Counted from the first letter of the stretch, positions 47,827 through 58,975 are shown. The stretch: DNA of 64,000 bases from Desulfarculaceae bacterium (GCA_020444545.1 JAHLKT010000001.1:186001-250000); one strand, 5' to 3'. A program made the numbers and translations. The notes: a model not told the origin generated them from the sequence alone.

Positions 47827-49428
47827 ATGAAGAGCCTGATCAAGCTGCTGGTTATCCTGGCCCTGGTGCTTTCGGCCCTGCCGGCCGGGGCCGACACCTT
47901 CATGGTGATGGGCCGCGCCCCCTTGGGGAGCAACGAGGCGGCGGCCAAGGACGCGGCCGTGGCCGACGCCCTTTCCCGGGCCGTGGCCCAGGCGGCGGTC
48001 AGCTCTCTGGACCCGGCCACCCTCAGGTCCAACCTGTCCCTGTTGCAGCAGCAGGTGTTGGCCGACTCCAAGCGCTACATCACCAACTACTCCCTGGTGG
48101 CCTCGGCCCCCTCGGGCCAGGACTTCCTGGCCCTGGTTTCGGTTACCATCGACCAGCGGGCCCTGACCCAGGCCCTGATCCGCGCGGCGCTCAAGCTGCC
48201 CACCTCCCATTTGGGCACCATGCTGATCATGGTGAGCGAGGAGACCGCTCCCGGGCGGCCGCCGGTGTACTGGTGGTCCGGGCTGCCCGGCGCGCCCGAG
48301 GCCCCGGCTCCCCTGGCCAAGGTGCTCAAGGGCATGGGCATCCGCATCGTGAACCCCAGGCCCCTCAAGGCCCTGTTGACCCCGGACATGCGCCAGCCGG
48401 TGCTCTCGGAGTCCCAGGCCCTGGAGTTCGCGCGCCAGGCCGGGGCCCAGGTGGTGCTCCTGGGCAGCATCCGCACCTATCCCCTGGTGACTCCCCAAAC
48501 GATCGTCCCGCCGCCCCTGGTGCAGCTATTAGCCCTGAACACCGCCTCGGGCCAGGTCATAACCATCGAGGAGACCGAAGGGCCCACCTTCCACGCCACC
48601 CCCGAGCCGAGCGCCTATCCCAAGATCCTGGCCCAGGTGGAGGACTCGGTGCGCAATCTCATGGCCCGGCTCTCGGCCAAGCTGGGCGATGCCGGCCCGG
48701 CGGCCCGCGAGATCGCCCTCAAGGTCTCGGGAGTGCGCTCGTTGGGCCAGCTCATGCGCCTGGAAAAGGCCATGATGAGCATGAGCGACATGGTGGAGTC
48801 GGTGCAGCGGGTCTCGGCCGGCGCGGGCAAGGCCAGCTTCTCCCTGGTTCTCAAGGGCTCGCCCTCGGCCTTGGCTGACAAGCTAATGGTGCAGAATTAC
48901 GGCGATTTCCTCATCAACGTGGTGGAGCAGGACAAGCGGGCCCTGGAGGTGGTGATCATACCCCGCCAGCCGGGCAGCCAGGGCGCGCCCTATCCCGGAG
49001 CCATGGCGCCCAGCCAGTCCGGCCCGCAATATGCCCCGGATCGCTGGAAGATCGGCCCGGACGGGCGCAAAAAACAGGACGACCAGCAGGAGAAAAAGGC
49101 CTATCCCTGGGAGCAGGGCGGCCAGCAGCAAAAGGCCCCCCAGGGCGGCCAGCAGCAGCAGCCCCAGCAGCAGCAACAGGAGCAACCGCAGCAACAGGAG
49201 CAACAGCAGCAAAAGCAGCAGCTTTATCCCTGGGAACAGGGGCAAAGCGGCCAGGGAAATCAGGCCCAAAGCGGCGGCGCGCAGCAGGTCCCGCAAAAGG
49301 CCGGCAGCGCCAACCAGCCGAATACGAAACAAAATATTAATCCCGCCGCCGCCCAGGGCACCGGAAACGGCAGCGGAGCCAGCGGCGGCTCGGGCAAGGT
49401 TGCCTACCCCTGGGAACAGAGTCAGTGA
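47827..49428 (+). CDS. Secreted protein with Gln-rich tail and three YPWEQ motifs
   Basis: A 533-aa protein of unknown function. A signal peptide is clear (MKSLIKLLVILALVLSALPA, cut after AGA or nearby). Residues ~35-110 (AAAKDAAVADALSRAVAQA...) weakly recall the N-terminal domain of flagellar protein FlgT or LPP20-like lipoproteins. Residues ~120-400 look alpha/beta with helices. From ~415 the tail is low-complexity Gln/Gly/Pro with YPWEQ at 426-430, 467-471 and 527-531, the last at the very C-terminus. It follows miaA by five bases. Confidence 0.72.
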   Translation: MKSLIKLLVILALVLSALPAGADTFMVMGRAPLGSNEAAAKDAAVADALSRAVAQAAVSSLDPATLRSNLSLLQQQVLADSKRYITNYSLVASAPSGQDFLALVSVTIDQRALTQALIRAALKLPTSHLGTMLIMVSEETAPGRPPVYWWSGLPGAPEAPAPLAKVLKGMGIRIVNPRPLKALLTPDMRQPVLSESQALEFARQAGAQVVLLGSIRTYPLVTPQTIVPPPLVQLLALNTASGQVITIEETEGPTFHATPEPSAYPKILAQVEDSVRNLMARLSAKLGDAGPAAREIALKVSGVRSLGQLMRLEKAMMSMSDMVESVQRVSAGAGKASFSLVLKGSPSALADKLMVQNYGDFLINVVEQDKRALEVVIIPRQPGSQGAPYPGAMAPSQSGPQYAPDRWKIGPDGRKKQDDQQEKKAYPWEQGGQQQKAPQGGQQQQPQQQQQEQPQQQEQQQQKQQLYPWEQGQSGQGNQAQSGGAQQVPQKAGSANQPNTKQNINPAAAQGTGNGSGASGGSGKVAYPWEQSQ

Positions 49429-49476
49429 CAAAGCGCCCCCACGGGCTCCGGAAGCGCCTCCGGGCGGTGATTCCGG

Positions 49477-49505
49477 TTGACAGTGTAGGGTGCGGCTGGT
49501 AGAAG
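49477..49505 (+). promoter_or_regulatory. Promoter for tRNA-Val
   Basis: TTGACA (49477-49482), 17-base spacer, TAGAAG (49500-49505). The expected start near 49512 is eight bases before the mature tRNA, as usual for a tRNA gene. It may also serve thrS and the genes behind it. Confidence 0.7.
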
Positions 49506-49519
49506 AAGGTTTCAATTTC

Positions 49520-49594
49520 AGGCACGTAGCTCAGGGGGAGAGCGCTACCCTGACACGGTAGAGGTCCCGGGTTCAAATCCCGGCGTGCCTACCA
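49520..49594 (+). tRNA. tRNA-Val (anticodon GAC)
   Basis: A 75-base cloverleaf with encoded CCA. The acceptor AGGCACG pairs with CGTGCCT, the D stem is GCTC/GAGC, the anticodon stem CTACC/GGTAG holds loop CTGACAC with anticodon GAC (reads GUC/GUU), the variable loop is AGGTC, and the T arm is CCGGG-TTCAAAT-CCCGG. The discriminator is A. It lies 83 bases ahead of thrS and may share its transcript. Confidence 0.95.
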
Positions 49595-49677
49595 GACCCG
49601 GCCTGGACCGCAGGCCCCAAGAGCCGGCAACTAGCCGGGTAGGGGCCTTGCGCCAGGTGAAGGGAGTTTTGTTTGTT

Positions 49678-51612
<1,935 letters not shown>

Positions 51613-51655
51613 GTCAGCAGAACCCCCGATTGGTGAGAAGAGGAGGAGAAGGACC

Positions 51656-52177
51656 ATAGCCAAGCAAGAACGCGTGCGGGTGAATACCGCGATTCGCTCC
51701 CCCATGGTGCGATTGGTGGACCACGAGGGAAACCAGGTGGGAGTGGTGGATACGGATGAGGCCATGAGGATCGCGTCCGAGGCCGGCATGGACTTGGTGG
51801 AGGTGGCGCCCAACGCCGATCCGCCGGTCTGCCGGGTGATGGACTACGGCAAGTACAAGTATCAGCAGGCCAAGAAGGCCCAGGAAGCCAAGAAGCGTCA
51901 GAGCCTGACCCAGGTCAAGGAGGTAAAACTCCGGCCCAAGATCGAGGATCACGACTTCGGCTTCAAGATGCGCAACGCCAGGCGTTTTCTGGAGGAGCGC
52001 AACCGGGTCAAGATCACGGTGCAGTTCCGGGGCCGCGAGATCGCCTACCCCGAACTGGGCGTGCAGCTGCTGAGGCGGGTGCTGGAGGATCTGACCGACA
52101 TCGGCCAGCCCGACGGCGAACCCCGCATGGAGGGCCGCTTCATGCACGTGTTCATCTCGCCGCGCTCGGCCAACTGA
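51656..52177 (+). CDS. infC: Translation initiation factor IF-3, probable ATA start
   Basis: About 173 aa with both IF-3 domains: VRLVDHEGNQVGVVDTDEAM (N-terminal), a Lys-rich linker (YKYQQAKKAQEAKKRQ), and VKEVKLRPKIEDHDFGFKMR (C-terminal). It blocks 50S joining and proofreads the start codon. The frame opens ATA-GCC-AAG-CAA-GAA-CGC-GTG after AGGAGG (51641-51646) at good spacing. No ATG is available there, and GTG 51674 lacks a ribosome site. An AUA start would give autoregulation like the AUU start of E. coli infC. Confidence 0.93.
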   Translation: MAKQERVRVNTAIRSPMVRLVDHEGNQVGVVDTDEAMRIASEAGMDLVEVAPNADPPVCRVMDYGKYKYQQAKKAQEAKKRQSLTQVKEVKLRPKIEDHDFGFKMRNARRFLEERNRVKITVQFRGREIAYPELGVQLLRRVLEDLTDIGQPDGEPRMEGRFMHVFISPRSAN

Positions 52178-52216
52178 GGCCGGGCCGGATATATAAGGAA
52201 ACGGAGTCATAAGAGC

Positions 52217-52414
52217 ATGCCCAAGATCAAAACCAACCGCGCCGCGGCCAAGCGTTTCAAGGCCACCGGCGGGGGGCGCATCAGGCGCAACAAGGCGTAC
52301 GCCAGCCACATTTTGACCAAGAAGACCACCAAGCGTAAGCGCGGCCTGCGCCAGGGCGCCCTGGTGGACCAAGCCAACGAAAAGGGAATCAAGCGCCTGC
52401 TGCCCAACCTGTAG
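52217..52414 (+). CDS. rpmI: 50S ribosomal protein L35
   Basis: A 65-aa basic protein: [20 protein letters not shown] at the start, then [15 protein letters not shown] and a KRLLPN ending, as in all L35. It lies between infC and rplT, the universal order, and shares their transcript. Confidence 0.97.
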   Translation: MPKIKTNRAAAKRFKATGGGRIRRNKAYASHILTKKTTKRKRGLRQGALVDQANEKGIKRLLPNL

Positions 52415-52442
52415 GGCACTTAAGCGCGGGAGATAAGAGACC

Positions 52443-52796
52443 ATGCCTCGAGTAAGACGCGGATTCAAAGCCCGCCGGCGCCGCAACAAGGTGCTCAAAG
52501 CCGCCAAGGGTTTCGTGGGCGGCCGCCGCAAGCTGCTGCGTTCGGCCAGTGAAAGCGTGGAACGCGCCATGTCTTTCGCTTATCGCGACCGCAAGGTGAA
52601 GAAGCGCCAGTTCCGCAAGCTGTGGATCGTGCGCATCAACGCCGCGGCCCGCGAGCAGGGCCTGAGCTACAGCCGCCTCATCGACGGGCTGAACAAGTCC
52701 TCGGTGGCCCTGGACCGCAAGATCCTGGCCGAGCTGGCCATCAGCGACCCCGCCGGTTTCGCGGCGGTGGCCGGCCTGGCCAAGCAGGCGGCCTAA
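52443..52796 (+). CDS. rplT: 50S ribosomal protein L20
   Basis: A 117-aa protein: [39 protein letters not shown] and [11 protein letters not shown] are canonical. L20 is an early 50S assembly protein and in several bacteria represses its own operon by binding the mRNA; no such site is obvious by eye here. GGGAGATAAGAG precedes the ATG. Confidence 0.98.
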   Translation: MPRVRRGFKARRRRNKVLKAAKGFVGGRRKLLRSASESVERAMSFAYRDRKVKKRQFRKLWIVRINAAAREQGLSYSRLIDGLNKSSVALDRKILAELAISDPAGFAAVAGLAKQAA

Positions 52797-52809
52797 GGGC
52801 GGCCGGCGC

Positions 52810-53823
52810 ATGCAGCAGGAGCTGATCGAGCTAAAGAACCAGGCCCTGGCCGAGGTGTCCGACGCGGGCAGCGAGGACGCCCTGGAGCAGCTGAACACCC
52901 GTTATCTGGGACGCAAGGGCCTGCTCACCGGACTGCTGCGCAAGACCGGCACCCTGCCCCCCGAGGAGCGCCCCGCCTTCGGGCAGCTGGCCAACCAGGT
53001 CAAGAACGAGCTGGCACAGGCTTTCAGCGAGGCCGCCGCGCGTCTGAGCGCGGCCGGCCGCGCCGTGGCCTGGCGCCCGGGGGTGGACGCCACCCTGCCG
53101 GGCATCCGGCCCCGCCGGGGACGGCTGCATCCCATCACCCAGACCGAGCGCCTCATCCTGGAGGTCTTCAACCGCATGGGTTTCCAGGTGGTGGAGACCC
53201 CGGAGGTGGAGCTGGACTGGTATTGCTTCGAAGCCCTGAACATGCCCCCGGACCACCCGGCCCGGGACATGCAGGACACCTTCTACATCTCCGACCAGGT
53301 GGTGCTTCGCACCCACACCTCCTCGGCCCAGATACGCACCATGGAGAAGGTCAAGCCCCCCTTGCGCATCGTGTGCCCGGGCAAGGCCTTCCGGCGCGAT
53401 TCCGACGCCACCCACACCCCCATGTTCCACCAGGTGGAGGGGCTGATGGTGGGCGAGGACATCACCTTCGCAGAGTACAAGGGCGTGATCATCAACTTCG
53501 TGCACCAGGTTTTCGGCCCCGACGTGCCGGTGCGCTTCCGCCCCAGCTTCTTCCCCTTCACCGAGCCCAGCGCCGAGGTAGACATCGGCTGCGTGGTGTG
53601 CAAGGGCGAGGGCTGCCGGGTGTGCAGCCAGACCGGCTGGTTGGAGATCCTGGGCTCGGGCATGGTGGACCCCAACGTCTTCAAGAACGTGGGCTACGAT
53701 CCCGACAAGGTGACCGGCTTCGCCTTCGGCATGGGCATCGAGCGCATTGCCATGCTTCGCTGGGGCATTGACGACCTCCGGATGTTCTACGACAACGACC
53801 TTCGTTTCATCCGCCAGTTTTAG
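52810..53823 (+). CDS. pheS: Phenylalanyl-tRNA synthetase alpha subunit
   Basis: A 337-aa class II catalytic subunit. An N-terminal coiled-coil (about 1-90) binds tRNA; motif 2 is near CPGKAFRRDSDATH with FHQVEG, and motif 3 is GFAFGMGIERIAMLRWG. A CxxC-x4-CxxC cluster (C261, C264, C269, C272) interrupts the core, a possible zinc site seen in some lineages. ATG 52810 lies 13 bases after rplT. Confidence 0.97.
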   Translation: MQQELIELKNQALAEVSDAGSEDALEQLNTRYLGRKGLLTGLLRKTGTLPPEERPAFGQLANQVKNELAQAFSEAAARLSAAGRAVAWRPGVDATLPGIRPRRGRLHPITQTERLILEVFNRMGFQVVETPEVELDWYCFEALNMPPDHPARDMQDTFYISDQVVLRTHTSSAQIRTMEKVKPPLRIVCPGKAFRRDSDATHTPMFHQVEGLMVGEDITFAEYKGVIINFVHQVFGPDVPVRFRPSFFPFTEPSAEVDIGCVVCKGEGCRVCSQTGWLEILGSGMVDPNVFKNVGYDPDKVTGFAFGMGIERIAMLRWGIDDLRMFYDNDLRFIRQF

Positions 53824-53832
53824 GAGTTCCTG

Positions 53833-56253
53833 ATGCTCGTACCGCTCAATTGGTTGCGGGACTTCGTGGATTTTGACCTTTCGGCCCAAGACCTGGCCGA
53901 TCTGTTGACCAACGCCGGCCTGGAAGTGGACGGGGTGATCGACCGATTTACCGGGCTCAAGAAGGTCATCTCCGCCAAGGTCCTGGCGGTCGAGCCCCAT
54001 CCCAACGCCGACCGTTTGCGCCTGGCCAAGGTGGACTGCGGCAACGGGGAAACCGAGACCCTGGTCTGCGGGGCCCCCAACCTGGAAGCGGGCATGATCA
54101 CGCCCATGGCCCAGGTGGGCGCGGTGTTGGGCGAGGACGAGATCGAGGTCACCAAGGCCAAGATTCGCGGCGTAGTCTCTTGCGGCATGCTCTGCTCCGA
54201 GCGCGACCTGGGCCTTAGCGACGATCACAGCGGGCTGATGAAACTGGACCCGGACGTGGAGCTGGGCCGCGAGCTGGCCGATCTGCTCAACCTGGAGACC
54301 CAGGTCCTGGAGATATCCATCACCCCCAACCGGGGCGATGCGCTCAGCGTGTTGGGCGTGGCCCGCGACGTGGCCGCCCTGTTGAACAAGCCCCTCAAGC
54401 TGCCCCCCTGCGAGCCTACCGAGCAGCAGCCGGGCATCGAGGGCCAGGCGGTGATCGAGGTGCACGACGCCCAGGCCTGCCCGCGCTACACCGGGCGTCT
54501 GGTCAAGGATGTAAAGATCGGCCCCTCGCCGCTGTGGATGCGCGACCGGCTCATGGCCTGCGGAGTGCGGCCCATCAGCAACGTGGTGGACGTGACCAAC
54601 TACGTGCTCCTGGAGCTGGGCCAGCCCTTGCACGCTTTTGACTTCGCCCAGGTGGCCGGCCGCAAGATCGTGGTCAAGATGGCCGCCGAAGGCGAGAAGT
54701 TCGTGACCCTGGACGGCCAGGAGCGCACCCTCAAGGGCAGCGATCTCCTGATCTGCGACGCGGACCGGGCGGTGGGCCTGGCCGGAGTCATGGGCGGGCT
54801 CAACAGCGAGGTCACCGACGACACCACCGACGTGCTCATCGAAAGCGCCTTCTTCGATCCCCTGACCATCCGGCGCACCAGCAAGCACCTGGGGCTGAGC
54901 ACCGAGGCGGCCTACCGCTTCGAGCGTGGCATCGACCTGGAGGGCTGCGCCCGGGCCAATAGCCGCGCCGCTCTGCTCATGGACGAGCTGGCCGGGGGCC
55001 AGGTGGCCGCCGGGATCATCGACGCCTACCCGGTTCCCTACCAGGCGCCCAAGATTCCCCTGAGCGTGAGCCGCACCGCCAAGTTCCTGGGCCTGCCCCT
55101 GGACAAGGACCAGGTAGCCGATCCCCTCAAGCGCCTGGGCTTGGCGGTCAGCGACGGACCGGACCAGGACGCCATCGTCGTGGAGCCGCCCGCGGTGCGC
55201 ACCGACCTGGAGCGCCCGGTGGACCTCTACGAAGAGGTAGCCCGGGTGGTGGGCTACAACAACTTCCCCTCCGTGCTGCCCAAGGCCGAGATCGGGGCCG
55301 CGCCCCGGCCCTGGCCCCAGCGCGCCCGGGGCCTGGCCCGCGACGCCATGGCCGCCCAGGGCCTGGACGAGGCCATCACCTATTCCTTCGCCCACCCCAA
55401 GGCGGCGGACCAGCTGGGACTAACGCCCGACGACCCCCGCCGAGCCATCGTCAAGCTGATGAACCCGCTGAGCGAGGACCTCTCGGAGCTCCGCACCAGC
55501 CTGCTGCCCGGCCTGCTCAGCGCCGCCGCGCGCAACCTGGCCCACCGGGTGCCCGACGTGGGCCTGTTCGAGGTGGGCCGCGTGTTCATGGACCGCCCGG
55601 GCGAGACCCTGCCCCAGGAGACCTTCCGCCTGGGCGCGGTGCTGGCCGGGCTCATGGCCCCGGCCTCCTGGTATGGCGGCGAGGTGGTGGCCAGCCTGAG
55701 TCACATCAAGGGCGTGGCCGAGTATCTGGCCGCCGCCCTGGACCTGCCCGGCCTGGCCTTCGAGCTGGCCGAGGACGCCCCGCCCTATCTGGACCCGGCC
55801 GAATGGTGCCGCCTGAGCTTGCAAGGCAAGCCCCTGGGCGAGATGGGCCGCCTGAGCAAGCGCGCTGCCAAGGCCTTTGACATCGACCGCCCGGCCTACG
55901 TGCTGGACCTGGACTTCGATCTCATCGCCGAGATGGCGGTGCGCCTCAAGGAGTTCAAGCACCTGCCCCGCTACCCCGAGGTGGTGCGCGACGTGGCCCT
56001 GGTGCTTAACGAATCGGTGCGCGCCGGCGACGTCTTGAACGCGGCCCGCGCCGTGGACGACCCCTGGCTCAAGTCGGTGGAGGTCTTCGACCTGTACCGG
56101 GGCAAGCCCCTGGCCAAGGATCAGAAGTCCCTGGGCCTGCGCCTGACCTATCAGTCCGAGGAGCGCACCCTCACCTACGAGGAGGTGACCCCGGGCTACC
56201 AGGCCTTGGTGGACGGCCTCCTGGCCAAGTTCGAGGCCACATTACGCGCCTAG
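53833..56253 (+). CDS. pheT: Phenylalanyl-tRNA synthetase beta subunit
   Basis: An 806-aa multidomain subunit. LNWLRDFVDFD opens it; a tRNA-binding EMAP-like domain covers ~40-150 (VEPHPNADRLRLAKVD), B3/B4 editing domains ~210-390 (VVDVTNYVLLELGQPLHAFD), B5 ~400-475, and a C-terminal anticodon domain ~715-806 (YPEVVRDVALVL). GAGTTCCTG precedes the ATG, nine bases after pheS. The full length and all modules look intact. Confidence 0.97.
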   Translation: MLVPLNWLRDFVDFDLSAQDLADLLTNAGLEVDGVIDRFTGLKKVISAKVLAVEPHPNADRLRLAKVDCGNGETETLVCGAPNLEAGMITPMAQVGAVLGEDEIEVTKAKIRGVVSCGMLCSERDLGLSDDHSGLMKLDPDVELGRELADLLNLETQVLEISITPNRGDALSVLGVARDVAALLNKPLKLPPCEPTEQQPGIEGQAVIEVHDAQACPRYTGRLVKDVKIGPSPLWMRDRLMACGVRPISNVVDVTNYVLLELGQPLHAFDFAQVAGRKIVVKMAAEGEKFVTLDGQERTLKGSDLLICDADRAVGLAGVMGGLNSEVTDDTTDVLIESAFFDPLTIRRTSKHLGLSTEAAYRFERGIDLEGCARANSRAALLMDELAGGQVAAGIIDAYPVPYQAPKIPLSVSRTAKFLGLPLDKDQVADPLKRLGLAVSDGPDQDAIVVEPPAVRTDLERPVDLYEEVARVVGYNNFPSVLPKAEIGAAPRPWPQRARGLARDAMAAQGLDEAITYSFAHPKAADQLGLTPDDPRRAIVKLMNPLSEDLSELRTSLLPGLLSAAARNLAHRVPDVGLFEVGRVFMDRPGETLPQETFRLGAVLAGLMAPASWYGGEVVASLSHIKGVAEYLAAALDLPGLAFELAEDAPPYLDPAEWCRLSLQGKPLGEMGRLSKRAAKAFDIDRPAYVLDLDFDLIAEMAVRLKEFKHLPRYPEVVRDVALVLNESVRAGDVLNAARAVDDPWLKSVEVFDLYRGKPLAKDQKSLGLRLTYQSEERTLTYEEVTPGYQALVDGLLAKFEATLRA

Positions 56254-56293
56254 CGAACTTCGTGCTATAGTCACCGTAGGCGCGAGGGGAGCG

Positions 56294-56623
56294 GTGACCT
56301 TGGAAATACCTGACAAGCCATATCTGCGCATAGGCGAAGTGGCCCGCTTGCTGGGCACCCACACCCATGTGCTGCGCTACTGGGAAAGCTGCTTTCCCCA
56401 GCTCAAGCCGGTGCGCGCGGCCAGCGGCCAGCGCCTGTTCCATCCCTCCGACCTGGAGACCCTTTTGATCATCAAGACCCTCCTGCACGAGGAGGGCTAC
56501 ACCATCGCCGGGGCCAAGAAGCGCCTGGACGAGCTCTCCGGCGAGGGCGCGCCCGAGGAGCGGGCGGGCATGGTGGATCAGATCAAGGGCGAGCTGAGCG
56601 ACATCCTAAAAATGTTGGATTAG
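56294..56623 (+). CDS. MerR-family transcriptional regulator
   Basis: A 109-aa single-domain regulator. LRIGEVARLLGTHTHVLRYW (residues about 11-30) is the winged helix-turn-helix, followed by GQRLFHPSDLETLLIIKTLL and a short dimer helix. No effector domain or metal-binding cysteine cluster is present, so it is a stripped-down MerR. A merR after pheT (often with ihfA) is common in related bacteria, but no ihfA is seen here. GTG 56294 or TTG 56300 may start it; GGGGAG lies 3 or 9 bases ahead. Confidence 0.85.
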   Translation: MTLEIPDKPYLRIGEVARLLGTHTHVLRYWESCFPQLKPVRAASGQRLFHPSDLETLLIIKTLLHEEGYTIAGAKKRLDELSGEGAPEERAGMVDQIKGELSDILKMLD

Positions 56624-56632
56624 TCCGGCTTC

Positions 56633-56738
56633 GCCAGCCACCGGAATACTGCGTTGCTGGCGTCGCTCGGCCCTCGACGTAGCTTTTGCTACGCCTCCGG
56701 CCCTCGCTAGCCAGACGCCTTGTCTTCCGGCGCCTGGC
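56633..56738. repeat. 106-bp palindromic repeat, copy B
   Basis: The outer arms GCCAGCCACCGGAA (56633-56646) and TTCCGGCGCCTGGC (56725-56738) pair at 12 of 14 positions. The centre is CGTAGC-TTTT-GCTACG (56678-56693). Both share one axis, at 56685.5. It has the same length and layout as copy A, matches it best in reverse complement, and lies ten bases after the merR stop. The rest of the 172-base gap (56739-56795) shows nothing definite. Confidence 0.85.
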
Positions 56739-56795
56739 TGTGCCGGCGGTCATATTCCACGCAAATTTTCGGTTTAGTCTACGAGCAGACTGTAG

Positions 56796-57512
56796 TTATG
56801 CGGCCTCGCGCCTGGTAAGCGCGTAGAGATACACGGTCGTTGCGTCCTCGCCCTTGCCCAGGCGGCTGGTGGTGCGGCGCACGCTGAAGCGGGCGTCGGC
56901 CAGATCGAAGAAGCTGATGGCAAAGGGCCGCGCCTCGTGGCTGATGAAGGCGGTGCCCCCCGGAGTGAGCAGCTCGTCCAGAAGCTCCACCAGGCGGGGG
57001 TAGAGCGGTGGGTGATAGAGCACCTCGGCCCCCAGGATGGTGCCGAAGGCGCCCAGGTCCTCGGGCGGGGCGTTCCAGTCCAGGCGGCGCACGCTCACCA
57101 GATCGCCCAGGCCGCTTTTTTCCGCCGCCGCGCGGGCGAACTCCATGGCGTCGGGGTCCAGGTCGCTGAGCACCACCGGCCGCCCTCCGGCCGCGGCCAC
57201 CAGGCCGGGCAGGCCCAGCCCGGCCCCCAGCTCCAACAGCGGCTCTTTGCTCTTGGTAAGACGCAGGGCGAACTGGGCCATGACCATGGCCGCGGGCCAC
57301 AGCTTGGTCCAGTAGGGCAGCTCGGCCTCGCCCTCGGCCGAGGCGGCCATGCGCTTTTCGATGTACGCGGTGGGCTCGGCCAGCTCGGGCAGCCACAGGC
57401 GCGAGGCCCCCACCAGCACCTCGTTCCAGTTGAGGTCGAAGCGGTCGTTGACCCGCTCCAGGGCGCCGGGGCTTCCCGGGGCCGCGCCTTGTTGGTTCAG
57501 GGTGTCGCTCAT
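56796..57512 (-). CDS. Class I SAM methyltransferase, METTL16-fold/lysine-methyltransferase-like
   Basis: A 238-aa protein. LLELGAGLGLPGLVAAAGG (about 93-111) is the SAM loop, LSDLDPDAMEFAR the acidic loop, and LGAEVLYHPPLYPRLVELL follows. PYWTKLWPAAMVMAQF before the SAM loop is characteristic of the Methyltransf_16 group, whose studied members methylate protein lysines; the substrate here is unknown. It is last in the minus-strand run and overlaps the BrkB-family gene by four bases. Confidence 0.82.
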   Translation of the reverse strand: MSDTLNQQGAAPGSPGALERVNDRFDLNWNEVLVGASRLWLPELAEPTAYIEKRMAASAEGEAELPYWTKLWPAAMVMAQFALRLTKSKEPLLELGAGLGLPGLVAAAGGRPVVLSDLDPDAMEFARAAAEKSGLGDLVSVRRLDWNAPPEDLGAFGTILGAEVLYHPPLYPRLVELLDELLTPGGTAFISHEARPFAISFFDLADARFSVRRTTSRLGKGEDATTVYLYALTRREAA

Positions 57513-58891
57513 GCGCTTTCCTCGGTCGGCTTTTGCTCGGGGGAGCAGGAAACGGGATTGCCGGGCCGGATCTCGGCCAGGTCCACCAGGCGCAGATTGC
57601 CCAGGGCCTGGTCCTCGGCCGCCTTGACCTTGCCCACCAGCTCCACCAGGGCCGGGTCCTCGCGCCTAAGTCCGCCCTCGCGGCCCTCTTCCAGGTCGCC
57701 GCGCACCGCGCCCAAAACGTGGCACACCAGGATGCGCTCCACCGAGCGGCCCGGGATCACGTGGTCCTCCAGGTTCAGCTCGGCCACCAGCCCGGCCCGC
57801 TCCATGTCGTCCACCACACTCCACACCTCGCCCTTGGGCACCCGCAGGGCCTCGGCCAGGCGGGTCACCGACCAGGGCTCGTTGCCCACCGCGAAGCTCT
57901 GGGCCACCTTCTGCATGATGCCCAGGGCCAAGGCCTCGCGCTGGGCCGGGTTCAGGTGGGTGGTGATGGCCTTGGGCGGGGTGCCCCGCTTGACCAGGTT
58001 GTGGGCGTGGGCCAGCTCGGCCCCGAACAATAGCACCTGCCAGCTGACCTGCAACCAAACCATGAACAGGGGCAGCGAGGCGAAACCGCCGTAAATGGCG
58101 TTGTAGCGCGAGACCCCCACCTGGAACTTGATGTAGATGCTCTGCACCACCCACCACAGCAGGGCGGCCACGATGCCGGCCATGAGGGCGGAGGTGAAGG
58201 GCACCCGGGTGTTGGGCAAAAAGAGATACAAAAACACGAAGGCGGCCATTATGAGCACCAGGGGCCCCAGCTTGAGGGCGAACTGGGCCAGGGGCCCCAC
58301 GTAGGCGCTCTCCAGCACCCACTGCACTACTGAATGAGAGGAGAGCCCCGCCCACAGGCCGGTGGAGGCCAGCACCAAGAGAGGGCAGATGATCAGCACC
58401 GAGAGGTAGTCGGTGAACTTGCGCGCCCAGGCGCGGCCGTGGGGCGCCTCCCAGATGCGGTTGAAGGTCTCCTCCACGCTGGACAGGGTGAGCACCAGGG
58501 TGATCACCAACAGGGCCAAACCCACCATGCCCAGGGTGCCCACCTTGGTCTGCTGCACATAGGTGATTATGTACTCCAGCACCTTGGCCTGGCTGGCGGT
58601 GTACTCGTTGATCAGGAGCTTGTTCAGGGCATCGGCGAAGCCCAGGCCCTTGGCCAGGGAGAAGCTGATGGCCAGGGCGGGCACCAGGCCCAGCAGGGTG
58701 ATGAAGGTGAGCGCGTTGGCCTGGAAAGGCAGGCGGTCCAGATAGGAGTTGCGCAGGGCCAGGTAGGCCACCTTGAGCGGCTTGAGCAGCACGTGCCGCC
58801 ACCCGGCCCAGGGGTGGTCGCTTTTCCACATCCAGGCCAGGATATCGCGGTCGGTCCGGTCGAACCAGTCTTGCTCTTTCTTGCGCGCCAA
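57509..58891 (-). CDS. YihY/BrkB-family inner-membrane protein with C-terminal winged-helix-like region
   Basis: About 460 aa. Six hydrophobic segments lie between ~45 and 310. ANALTFITLLGLVPALAISF, then YNAIYGGFASLPLFMVWLQV, are family hallmarks. The tail (~320-430; PWSVTRLAEALRVPKGEVWS) looks like a winged helix, as in many YihY proteins of this type. Function is unknown; it was once misassigned as ribonuclease BN. TTG at 58891 has AAGGAG six bases ahead, which beats the longer start at 58942. Confidence 0.87.
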   Translation of the reverse strand: MARKKEQDWFDRTDRDILAWMWKSDHPWAGWRHVLLKPLKVAYLALRNSYLDRLPFQANALTFITLLGLVPALAISFSLAKGLGFADALNKLLINEYTASQAKVLEYIITYVQQTKVGTLGMVGLALLVITLVLTLSSVEETFNRIWEAPHGRAWARKFTDYLSVLIICPLLVLASTGLWAGLSSHSVVQWVLESAYVGPLAQFALKLGPLVLIMAAFVFLYLFLPNTRVPFTSALMAGIVAALLWWVVQSIYIKFQVGVSRYNAIYGGFASLPLFMVWLQVSWQVLLFGAELAHAHNLVKRGTPPKAITTHLNPAQREALALGIMQKVAQSFAVGNEPWSVTRLAEALRVPKGEVWSVVDDMERAGLVAELNLEDHVIPGRSVERILVCHVLGAVRGDLEEGREGGLRREDPALVELVGKVKAAEDQALGNLRLVDLAEIRPGNPVSCSPEQKPTEESA

Positions 58892-58975
58892 GGGCCGCTC
58901 CTTTGCTGCGGCCAGCTTAACACCGGGGCCCCGGCCTTGCAAACCCCCGGTTGGCCAGGGTAAACCCGGCCGGGC

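Noticed and set aside
49585-49677. N-terminal extension of thrS into the tRNA gene
   Set aside because: It overlaps mature tRNA-Val and does not resemble a TGS domain.
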